Made by a program: the position numbers and the translations under genes. Shown here piece after piece: positions 25,082 to 31,398 of a DNA stretch of 36,830 bases. The notes beneath the pieces are model-generated. The model did not search any database and was not told the origin of the DNA. It saw only the letters and a list, made by a program, of their open reading frames with translations. The stretch comes from Bradyrhizobium cenepequi (GTDB lineage Bacteria > Pseudomonadota > Alphaproteobacteria > Rhizobiales > Xanthobacteraceae), in the NCBI RefSeq assembly GCF_020329485.1, contig NZ_JAGKJI010000063.1:1-36830 (forward strand), in the 5' to 3' direction. Each line of letters begins with the position of its first letter. Position 1 is the first letter of the stretch.

Positions 25082-25198
25082 TGTCGATCCGTCAGATTAG
25101 GGTCAGTAGGAGTGACGTCCGCGGTTAACCTGAGTTCCGTCACCAGCGTAGCATTTCAGCAATTCCCGTGCCATCGGGGCTGCAATGCTCATCACTAG

Positions 25199-25282
25199 GC
25201 CGTCATTCCGGGATGGTCCGAAGGACCAGTCCCGGAATCTCGAGATTCCGGGTTCGCGCTGACGCGCGCCTCGGAATGACGG
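25199..25282. repeat. Palindromic intergenic repeat, family B (copy 3)
   Basis: GCCGTCATTCCGGGATGG and CCTCGGAATGACGG form the ends, with internal GTCCGAAGGAC and CCCGGAATCTCGAGATTCCGGG, the latter a perfect palindrome. It lies between the DppB-like and M20 genes. Confidence 0.9.
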
Positions 25283-25285
25283 TCG

Positions 25286-26416
25286 CTACTGCAGTGTCGC
25301 CAATAGCCCCGCCATCAGCCGGCCGCGCTCGGCGAGGCTGTCCACCTCGATATGTTCGTTGAGCGTGTGGGCATCGGCGCCGCGCACGCCAAGGCCGTCG
25401 AGCGTTGGTATTCCCATCGCGCCGGTGAAATTGCCGTCGGAGCCGCCGCCGGCGCTGCAATGCGGCAGCTTCAATCCCATGCCTTCCGCGACCGCGCGTG
25501 CCTTTTCATAGAGCGCCATGGTGCCCGCATCCGGCTCCCATACCGGGCGGGTGACGCCGCGCGTCACCTTGAAGGTGACATCGTTCGACGTGCCCGACAG
25601 CGCCAGGATGCGCTCGACGCCACGGTCGAGATCGGCCTGGCGCTTGGCCATGCTGAGTGCTTCGCCGGTGCAGGTGGTGGCAACGCAATTGACCCATTGG
25701 CCGCCATGCACGATGCCGACCGAGAAGGTACAATCGTCCGTGGTCATGCCGTCGATCGCAAGGATCTGCCGCGCGAACTCGCGGATCGCAGAGCGGCCGG
25801 AGGAGAGCGTGGCGCCGGCATGGCTCGGCCGCCCGATCGCTTCGAGATTGAAGCGCGCGATTGCGTAGCGGCCCGTGACGACGCCATTGTCGGCGCGGCC
25901 GGGCTCCGGCACCAACACATATTTATTGCGTGCGGCTTCCGCCTCGATGATGTCTCGCGTCGAGGGCGTGCCGACTTCCTCGTCGGGCGTGAACAGCACG
26001 GTGATTGGCAATGGTGTCGTGAAGGAAGCGCGGATCAACTGCCGGATCGCTTCCAGCGTCAGGTAGTTGCCGCCCTTCATGTCGAAGATGCCGGGGCCGA
26101 AGCATTTGTTGCCTTCTCGCCGCCACTTCAGCTTCTCGATGGTGCCGACCGGGTGCACGGTGTCGAGATGGCCCGCGATCAGGATGCCGGGCTCGCCGAA
26201 CTTCGGATGGGGGAAGCGGGCGCGGACGCAGCCGGCAAAGCCCTGGCGGCCGGCGATGCGCTCGATCGTCGCACCCATGATCGCCATCTCGCGCGCCGCA
26301 AGGTCGAGCATGCGCTCGACGGCAGCCGCATCCCATGTCGGACTCTCGCACTCCACCCAGCTACGCAGGCCCCGCAGCATCGCTTCGGAATCAAAGGGAA
26401 GATTGGCTGGATTCAT
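25286..26416 (-). CDS. M20 family metallopeptidase (carboxypeptidase G2/glutamate carboxypeptidase type)
   Basis: A 376-residue M20A-type peptidase, different from the M20D enzyme at 18525. Metal and catalytic motifs: GHLDTVHP (His, Asp), FDMKGG (bridging Asp), DEEVGTPSTR (general base Glu and ligand Glu) and a late TLNEHIEVDS (His). It resembles carboxypeptidase G2, which removes C-terminal glutamate from peptides or folates. No signal peptide, so it should act on material brought in by the neighbouring ABC transporter. The ATG at 26416 has GAGAGAG upstream; the much longer open frame beyond it is not protein-like. It is the first gene of the minus-strand cluster. Confidence 0.92.
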   Translation of the reverse strand: MNPANLPFDSEAMLRGLRSWVECESPTWDAAAVERMLDLAAREMAIMGATIERIAGRQGFAGCVRARFPHPKFGEPGILIAGHLDTVHPVGTIEKLKWRREGNKCFGPGIFDMKGGNYLTLEAIRQLIRASFTTPLPITVLFTPDEEVGTPSTRDIIEAEAARNKYVLVPEPGRADNGVVTGRYAIARFNLEAIGRPSHAGATLSSGRSAIREFARQILAIDGMTTDDCTFSVGIVHGGQWVNCVATTCTGEALSMAKRQADLDRGVERILALSGTSNDVTFKVTRGVTRPVWEPDAGTMALYEKARAVAEGMGLKLPHCSAGGGSDGNFTGAMGIPTLDGLGVRGADAHTLNEHIEVDSLAERGRLMAGLLATLQ

Positions 26417-26684
26417 GAGGTCTCTCTCTTCGTTGCTGCAGGCGCGTAATGCCGTCAGATCGCGATGACCGAAATCGGCCCTGCGAAGTTGTAGCGTCAA
26501 ATGCGGGGAGCCGCACCATTCGTTTGTGTACATCCGATCTCGACTAAATCCGGATTGACGCCACACACGCTTGGTGCAACTCTCAAATATGCAGGTCTTG
26601 CAGCATGTTAGTCCGCCTAAATAACGGACCGAATGCATAACGAATAAGCCGGCTTTGACCAGTTTCACGTCAGGAGAGACACGA
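26417..26684. promoter_or_regulatory. Divergent control region of the peptide-uptake cluster
   Basis: This 268-base gap separates the minus-strand M20/ABC cluster from the plus-strand substrate-binding protein gene, so promoters for both must lie here or very close. It is more A+T-rich than its surroundings near 26560-26650. I see no convincing sigma-70 or sigma-54 pair and no clear operator palindrome. The only firm site is the strong CAGGAGAGAC ribosome-binding site just before 26685. Confidence 0.5.
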
Positions 26685-28289
26685 ATGTTCCAAACATCCA
26701 GTTGGAAGCGCAGAGCGCTGGCGTCAGCGTTATCGATCGTTGCGCTCTCGGTGGCGCTGAGCGCACAGGCGCTCGCGGCCGGCAAGACCATCATGGCGGT
26801 GATGCATTCGGACTTGCGCGTGATCGACCCGATCATGACCACGGCCTACATCACCCGCGATCACGGCTACATGGTCTATGACACGCTGCTCGCGACCGAC
26901 TCCAATTTCAAGATCCAGCCGCAGATGGCGGATTGGAAGGTCTCCGACGACAAGCTCACCTATACCTTCACGCTGCGCGACGGATTGAAATGGCATGACG
27001 GCACGCCGGTGACGGCGGAAGATTGCGTCGCCTCGCTGCAGCGCTGGGGCAAGGTCGACGGCATGGGCCAGAAGCTCATGGACTTCACCGCGAGCCTCAC
27101 CGCGACCGACGCCAAGACCATCACGCTGAAGCTGAAGGAGCCTTACGGCCTGGTGCTGGATGCGATCGGCAAGCCATCCTCGCGCGTGCCGTTCATGATG
27201 CCGAAGCGTCTCGCCGAGACCCCGCCGGACAAGGCGATCCCCGAGCAGATCGGCTCCGGTCCGTTCAAATTCGTGCAGGCCGAATTCCAGCCCGGCGTGA
27301 AGGCGGTCTATGAGAAGTTCAAGGACTATGTGCCGCGCAAGGAGGCGGCAAGCTGGACTTCCGGCGGCAAGGTCGTGAAGGTCGATCGCGTCGAATGGAT
27401 CACCATGCCGGATGCGCAGACCGCGGTGAATGCGCTGCAGTCCGGCGACATCGATTTCATGGAGAACCTGCCGTTCGACATGCTGCCCGTGCTGGAGCCC
27501 GACAAGGATCTCAACATCCAGGTCTTGAACAAGTTCGGCTTTCAGACGCTGGGACGCATGAACTTCCTCTATCCACCGTTCGATAACGTGAAGGTGCGTC
27601 GCGCCGCTTTCCTGGCGCTGAATCAGAAGGACGTGCTCGATGCGCTGGTCGGCAATGCAAAGTATCAGAAGATCTGCGGCGCCTTCTTCGTTTGCGGAAC
27701 GCCGCTCGAGACCGAAGTCGGTGCCGAGACCCTGGTGAAGGGCAACGGCATGGCCGAAGCCAAGAAGGCGCTCGCCGCGTCCGGCTATGACGGCACGCCC
27801 GTCGTGATCATGGCGCCCGGCGACGTGACGACGCTGAAGGCGCAACCGATCGTCGCCGCGCAGTTGCTGCGCGAAGCCGGCTTCAAGGTCGACCTGCAGG
27901 CTACCGACTGGCAGACGGTGGTGACCCGCCGCGCCAGCCAGAAGCCGCCGAAGGAGGGCGGCTGGAACATGTTCTTCACCAACTGGGTCGCGGCCGACGT
28001 CGCCAATCCCATCGCCAACGCCTCCATCACGGGCCGCGGCAAGAACGGCGGTTGGTTCGGCTGGGCCGAGGATGCGAAGATCGAGGACCTCCGCGACAAG
28101 TTCGCCCGTTCCTCCTCGCCGGACGAGCAGAAGAAGATCGCCGCCGAGATCCAGAAGCAGGCCTATGACCAGGTGATGTACATCCCGCTCGGCCAGTATC
28201 TGATCCCGAGCGGCTGGCGCAAATCGCTCACGGGCGTGCTCGACGGTCCGGCGACTCCGATCTTCTGGAACATCGACAAGAGCGAATAG
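26685..28289 (+). CDS. Peptide ABC transporter substrate-binding protein (SBP_bac_5 family)
   Basis: A 534-residue periplasmic binding protein. The signal peptide has a basic start (SWKRRALA), a hydrophobic core and probable cleavage near AQALAA (about residue 32). The mature part carries the family 5 segments: LRVIDPIMTTAYITRDHGYM, FTLRDGLKWHDGTPVTAEDC (a signature), and GSGPFKF. It captures peptide- or amide-like ligands for the permeases across the divergent control region. A strong CAGGAGAG site precedes the ATG and an intrinsic terminator follows, so it is a single-gene transcript, typical for a binding protein made in excess over the membrane parts. Confidence 0.95.
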   Translation: MFQTSSWKRRALASALSIVALSVALSAQALAAGKTIMAVMHSDLRVIDPIMTTAYITRDHGYMVYDTLLATDSNFKIQPQMADWKVSDDKLTYTFTLRDGLKWHDGTPVTAEDCVASLQRWGKVDGMGQKLMDFTASLTATDAKTITLKLKEPYGLVLDAIGKPSSRVPFMMPKRLAETPPDKAIPEQIGSGPFKFVQAEFQPGVKAVYEKFKDYVPRKEAASWTSGGKVVKVDRVEWITMPDAQTAVNALQSGDIDFMENLPFDMLPVLEPDKDLNIQVLNKFGFQTLGRMNFLYPPFDNVKVRRAAFLALNQKDVLDALVGNAKYQKICGAFFVCGTPLETEVGAETLVKGNGMAEAKKALAASGYDGTPVVIMAPGDVTTLKAQPIVAAQLLREAGFKVDLQATDWQTVVTRRASQKPPKEGGWNMFFTNWVAADVANPIANASITGRGKNGGWFGWAEDAKIEDLRDKFARSSSPDEQKKIAAEIQKQAYDQVMYIPLGQYLIPSGWRKSLTGVLDGPATPIFWNIDKSE

Positions 28290-28311
28290 CGCGCTTCATC
28301 GAACGGAAAGC

Positions 28312-28340
28312 AAATGGCCGGGCTCAGCCCCGGCCATTTT
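28312..28340 (+). terminator. Rho-independent terminator of the binding-protein gene
   Basis: An 11-bp stem AAATGGCCGGG / CCCGGCCATTT with a six-base loop, ending in TTTT followed by CATTT, 22 bases after the stop codon. Confidence 0.85.
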
Positions 28341-28367
28341 CATTTGGTGAGCACGCCTTGCGGCCGC

Positions 28368-28523
28368 TCAGCAGTGACTCTCGCGCACGCGCTCCAGCCC
28401 TTCATTCAGGAGCGGTGGAGCAGGCCGCGGCAGCGGGGCCGGGATGCGCGCCTCCCGATTTTGTTCGAGTGGTTCCGGCTGCTGTTCCGCCGCCTGGTGT
28501 TCCCGAGGATCATCTTTCGCCAT
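28368..28523 (-). CDS. Small proline/glutamate-rich protein, 51 residues
   Basis: On the minus strand an ATG at 28521-28523 opens 51 codons ending TGA at 28368. The peptide starts MAKDDPREHQAAEQQPEPL and continues with a Pro-rich middle (IPAPLPRPAPPLL). A GGAG site lies about ten bases before the ATG. It has no cysteine until the C-terminal residue, no membrane segment and is probably unstructured. No family recognised. The good ribosome-binding site and absence of another gene in this stretch support it, but the short length leaves a real chance that it is not translated. Confidence 0.45.
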   Translation of the reverse strand: MAKDDPREHQAAEQQPEPLEQNREARIPAPLPRPAPPLLNEGLERVRESHC

Positions 28524-28613
28524 GTCATCGCACTCCAATGCTGCACGACAACATTCTCGGCGAGGGAATGTTCCGGCGCGCTACGCATGCGATGATGTTC
28601 CTGATCCCGAAGC

Positions 28614-28787
28614 CTACGGAAATGCAGTCATCGTCGCGAAATCGCCGAGTGCCGTGCCTGGCGACATCGATGCGGCGTATAACGCAATGAGGAAGAGCCT
28701 CGATAAGACCAGAGCTCCAATGATCATTGCTACGCGGCCGATCCAGTCTCTCTTGTCCGCAAGCCGATCTTGCTCCGAATTTGCCAT
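28614..28787 (-). CDS. Small single-pass membrane protein, 57 residues
   Basis: An ATG at 28785-28787 on the minus strand starts MANSEQDRLADKRDW, followed by a hydrophobic segment (about residues 18-41, VAMIIGALVLSRLFLIALYA) and a short polar tail. GGAG lies eight bases upstream. A charged N-terminus followed by one membrane helix is a common layout for small regulatory or stress membrane proteins, but no family is recognised. It is probably in tandem with the 51-residue gene 90 bases downstream. Confidence 0.5.
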   Translation of the reverse strand: MANSEQDRLADKRDWIGRVAMIIGALVLSRLFLIALYAASMSPGTALGDFATMTAFP

Positions 28788-29102
28788 CGTCACATCTCCA
28801 ATCAATACGCGTTGAGACTTGACAGCCGCAAAATTGCGGTCGGCGCGCGGAGACTAGGTTTGGATGGCGAGCGTCGATGTGAACCCAGCCACACCTGACG
28901 CGAACGTGAAGAGTGAGCGCGCGTGAGCGTGCCGCCGCCATTTAGCAACTCGAACGATCTCGTGTTCGCACAAGCAATCAAAGCGTGCCGAGCTTGCGCG
29001 TCACGTTTCGGACTCTCGTGAGAATGACGCGCAGTGATGCGCTCCAATGCATCATGGTCTCAAGGCCCGCTTGCAAAATCTAGCTCAGGCGACTGCGCAC
29101 GT
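28788..29102. other. Stretch without a supported gene
   Basis: No reading frame here has both a usable ribosome-binding site and protein-like sequence. The only local structure is the small interrupted palindrome CCGCAA-AA-TTGCGG near 28823. Promoters for the minus-strand small membrane protein probably lie at its left end. Confidence 0.5.
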
Positions 29103-29372
29103 TCATCTGTGCGACCTGCGTGCGCGACGCTTTTTGCGGGGTACGGGCTTGGCATAGTAAGGATTGACCACACACTGCGCCGCCCGACCCGAGGCCGACG
29201 CCTGACACTGGGGTATCGAGGTGTAGCGACATTCGAAATAGTAATCCACCATGCCCTGGTAGACCTGGAGGCAAACCGGATAGTTCGGATCGTAGGTTTG
29301 CGCTAGCGCAGGCGCCGTTTTCAGGACCGCTACGAGCGTCAGAATCATCAAAGCCAGAATGCGGATCATCAT
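29103..29372 (-). CDS. DUF3551 family secreted protein
   Basis: An 89-residue protein with a cleavable signal peptide (MMIRILALMILTLVAVLKTA, ending ALAQ), then YDPNYPVCLQVY, ECRYTSIPQCQASASG and AAQCVVNPYYA, the conserved blocks of DUF3551. Four Cys (34, 48, 56, 67) probably form two disulfides in the periplasm. The C-terminus is strongly basic (RKKRRARRSHR). The family is expanded in Bradyrhizobium and has no known function. GTGAGGAT precedes the double ATG at 29372. Confidence 0.88.
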   Translation of the reverse strand: MMIRILALMILTLVAVLKTAPALAQTYDPNYPVCLQVYQGMVDYYFECRYTSIPQCQASASGRAAQCVVNPYYAKPVPRKKRRARRSHR

Positions 29373-29399
29373 ATCCTCACCTCACCATGGTCTCGTCGC

Positions 29400-29990
29400 T
29401 TAGATGCAGTCCCACTGGTCGTTGACGAGCTCTTCAACAACTTTAGCCAGCGGTCCTTCATCGCCCTTGAAGCTCGCGATCATCGCATCCAGGAACATCT
29501 CCGGATCAAGCCTTTCAAGGTCGACGGAATGTTCGGCCTGATGTGCCAACAGCAGGAAGAAGGAGAACTGTGTGCGACCGTTGCCTTCTCGGAAGGCATG
29601 GATCGCGTTGATATCGGCCAGAAAGTACGCCGATTCCTTTGCGAATTCCTCAGCGGATAAGTTCTTCAGGAAATTGTGCTGTGCCAGCCGTGCGAAGAGC
29701 TTCTTCGCCTCGCTTTCGATGTTCTCCGGATAGCAGAACATGCTGCTGTCCTTCGAAATGCGGACCGTGCGTACTTCTCCTGCCCAGTCGTAGACATCCT
29801 GGAACAGGTGTCGGTGTATCGCCCTGAAGTGATTGAAATCCAAATCGCCGGCGGGGAGCTCTTCATCGGCTCTCGCGTCGCTGACTTCCGCTTCGAAGGC
29901 GGCGAGCTCTTCGGCATCGCGAAGGTCGAGCTTGTTCTTTAGAACGGTTGTACCGGGATAGCAGTATTCATCGGCAACAGCGTCATACAT
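29400..29990 (-). CDS. Fic family protein (probable AMP-transferase toxin)
   Basis: A 196-residue Fic-fold protein. The active loop reads HAFREGNGRTQF (His131 to Arg139), matching HPFx[D/E]GNGR with Ala for Pro; the distal Arg of the extended motif (HPFx[D/E]GNGRxxR) is Phe142. The N-terminal half has the usual Fic helices (FRAIHRHLFQDVYDWAGEVR). Fic enzymes transfer AMP or another group onto a hydroxyl of a target protein. No clear inhibitory [S/T]xxxE[G/N] helix is visible within it, so control is probably by a separate antitoxin, and a small gene ends six bases upstream. The ATG is at 29990. Confidence 0.9.
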   Translation of the reverse strand: MYDAVADEYCYPGTTVLKNKLDLRDAEELAAFEAEVSDARADEELPAGDLDFNHFRAIHRHLFQDVYDWAGEVRTVRISKDSSMFCYPENIESEAKKLFARLAQHNFLKNLSAEEFAKESAYFLADINAIHAFREGNGRTQFSFFLLLAHQAEHSVDLERLDPEMFLDAMIASFKGDEGPLAKVVEELVNDQWDCI

Positions 29991-29996
29991 CCGAGG

Positions 29997-30197
29997 CTAC
30001 GCTTTGCGATAGGCCTTTATAATTGTCTCCCGGCGCTCCTCAGGGGTAAGGGCTTTGTTTTTCGAAATAGCAATGTTGCCTTTCATCTTGGGAGAATAGT
30101 GGATTCCCTCCACGGCGCTTATCTTCCTGAAGCGCCCGCTGCCTATGACGAAGCCGGATGCCTTGGTCTTCTTCGAAGATGATTTCTTGGGAGCCAT
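29997..30197 (-). CDS. Small putative Fic antitoxin
   Basis: A 66-residue basic protein starting MAPKKSSSKKTKASG. It contains FRKISAVEGIHYSP, where Glu-Gly is followed by a helix-like tail, resembling the inhibitory motif [S/T]xxxE[G/N] of class I Fic antitoxins but with Ser three rather than four residues before Glu. The C-terminal part (LTPEERRETIIKAYRK) is common among small Fic-linked proteins. It is directly upstream of the Fic gene with a six-base gap, as antitoxins of this class usually are. The start at 30197 is preferred; a longer frame to 30293 has no support. Antitoxin role is inferred from position and the partial motif. Confidence 0.7.
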   Translation of the reverse strand: MAPKKSSSKKTKASGFVIGSGRFRKISAVEGIHYSPKMKGNIAISKNKALTPEERRETIIKAYRKA

Positions 30198-30391
30198 GTC
30201 CGAACAATAGCACAGATCCGGTTGACTCGCACCTGGTACAGACGTGCCTCGCCCGGCGAGCGCGGCTTGTGGTGAAAAACGATAGCCGGGCATGGGGGAT
30301 TAGGGCTTGCCGAGCCATAGCTCGCGAAGACAGCCCGCCTTCGCCCTTGGGCTTCGGCGCGGCATCCTTCACTCGCTTCGCGAGCGAAGGC

Positions 30392-30688
30392 TGGTGCGGG
30401 CGACCGGAATCGAACCGGTACAGGCCTTGCGGCCCTACGGATTTTCGTACCAGCTACGGCTTTCGCCGCCGCTACGTTTGTAGCGTTTGTGGTCTGGACT
30501 ATCCCTTCACCCTGGCGTTGCCGCTTTAGGTGCTGCCCGTCTAGTCTCTACACCTTCCCGTCGCCGGGCTTGGCTCGGGATTACCAGCGAAGGCTTCCCC
30601 GAATTTGAGCAGTTCTGCATCCCGGGTTTCCCCGGGCGCACTCAAGTTGGCTTAAGTCCGTTGCGTCTACCAATTTCGCCACGCCCGC
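30392..30688 (-). tRNA. tRNA-Leu(UAA) gene split by a group I intron
   Basis: Exon 1 (30654-30688) and exon 2 (30392-30445) together form a complete class II tRNA: acceptor stem GCGGGCG/CGCCCGC, D-stem GCG/CGC, anticodon stem ACGGA/TCCGT with loop CTTAAAA (anticodon TAA), a long variable arm with GGCC-GCAA-GGCC, a T-arm ACCGG-TTCGATT-CCGGT, discriminator A and an encoded CCA. The intron (30446-30653) interrupts the loop after U34 of the anticodon. A perfect cloverleaf in both halves shows that it is a real gene. It reads UUA leucine codons. A 10-bp hairpin (30367-30389) follows the 3' end and may help end transcription. Confidence 0.93.
30446..30653 (-). ncRNA. Group I intron (IC3-like ribozyme) in tRNA-Leu(UAA)
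   Basis: 208 nt without an open reading frame. The 5' site sits in a hairpin P1 (30640-30657): ACUU-AAG-CCAA-CUU-GAGU, seven pairs with the required U-G wobble at the splice-site U. The intron ends with G (30446). P2 is a GCCCGGG-GAAA-CCCGGG hairpin. The core blocks CAAATTCGGGGAAGCC, GAGCCAAGCC, AAGGTGTAGAGACTAGACGG (R, 30537-30549) and AAGGGATAGTCCAGACC (S, 30496-30507) match those I recall from the Azoarcus tRNA-Ile and Anabaena tRNA-Leu introns; R GACTA pairs with S TAGTC (P7). No homing endonuclease is present. It should self-splice with a guanosine cofactor. Confidence 0.9.
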
Positions 30689-30874
30689 ATGCCAAGGCTC
30701 TCTTGGCAAGGCTCTCTTAACCCGGGCCGCCGCAACATCCAAGACGGTTCCGCCAGCCGTTGAGCCTTCTGCAGATAAATCAGATATTTAGTGGTATGCC
30801 CCCGCGGCAGCCTCAATCCCGACATGTCCCGCTGCTTTAGCCAATCTCAACACTTAACCCTTTACCAAGGCGCC

Positions 30875-31297
30875 ATGTCCATCAGCACCTTCCGCCACCT
30901 GCCGCCGCGCGCGGTCGTGACTGCCGCGCTGTTTGCGCTTGGCGGCCTGCTTTGCGGCTGCGCCCAGATGGGCGAGACGCTCAGTCCGGCCTTTGTCGAT
31001 CCCGCCAGGTTCGATCTTTACGACTGCAAGCAGCTCGAGACGGAGCGCGCAATGCTGACGGCGCGCGCAGCGGAATTGCAGGGGCTGATGTCGAAGGCGG
31101 AGACCGGCGTCGGCGGTGCCGTGGTGGCGGAGGTGGCCTACCGCAACGACTACGTCGCGGTGCGCGCCCAGCAGAAGCTCGCCGACGAAAACTGGCGTCG
31201 CAACAAATGCCATGAGACGATCGTAGCCGCGCCGGCGCCCATCGTGCCACCGGCGCCGCCTGCGCCGGCCAGAGGCGCACGTCCGTCAGCGCGCTAG
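30875..31297 (+). CDS. Predicted lipoprotein with helical domain
   Basis: A 140-residue protein with a signal peptide and a lipobox-like LCGC at Cys29 (an Ala/Ser or Gly is more usual in the second place). The mature part has Cys51 and Cys112, a helical region rich in Glu and Ala (QLETERAMLTARAAELQGLM), which could form a coiled coil, and a Pro-rich tail (APIVPPAPPAPARG). No named family recognised; probably anchored on the periplasmic face of a membrane. The ATG at 30875 has AAGG five bases upstream. The stop is inside the start of a repeat. Confidence 0.7.
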   Translation: MSISTFRHLPPRAVVTAALFALGGLLCGCAQMGETLSPAFVDPARFDLYDCKQLETERAMLTARAAELQGLMSKAETGVGGAVVAEVAYRNDYVAVRAQQKLADENWRRNKCHETIVAAPAPIVPPAPPAPARGARPSAR

Positions 31298-31395
31298 AGT
31301 TTCGGTTCTGATTGAATCAGAACCGAAGCTCTAGATTCTTGTTTTGACGCGTTTTCTTCACGCGAACCGGTATCCACTTCGCTCGAAAACGCTCT
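31294..31395. repeat. Palindromic repeat, family F (copy 1), possible terminator
   Basis: A near-perfect 20-bp stem CTAGAGTTTCGGTTCTGATT / AATCAGAACCGAAGCTCTAG with very short loop (31294-31334) is followed by TTCTTGTTTTGACGCG and a second block ending GCTCGAAAACGCTCTG. The module is recognisable as a common Bradyrhizobiaceae dispersed repeat. It separates the convergent lipoprotein and FAD monooxygenase genes. Confidence 0.85.
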
Positions 31396-31398
31396 GCT

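Noticed and set aside
28802..29047. 81-codon minus-strand frame
   Set aside because: No ribosome-binding site and no protein-like composition (His/Arg/Ser-rich).
30392..30420. Integration-site duplication of the tRNA-Leu 3' end
   Set aside because: I could not find a second copy of this end in the window, and no integrase gene is present.
30446..30653. Homing endonuclease in the intron
   Set aside because: The intron is only 208 nt and has no sizeable open frame on either strand.
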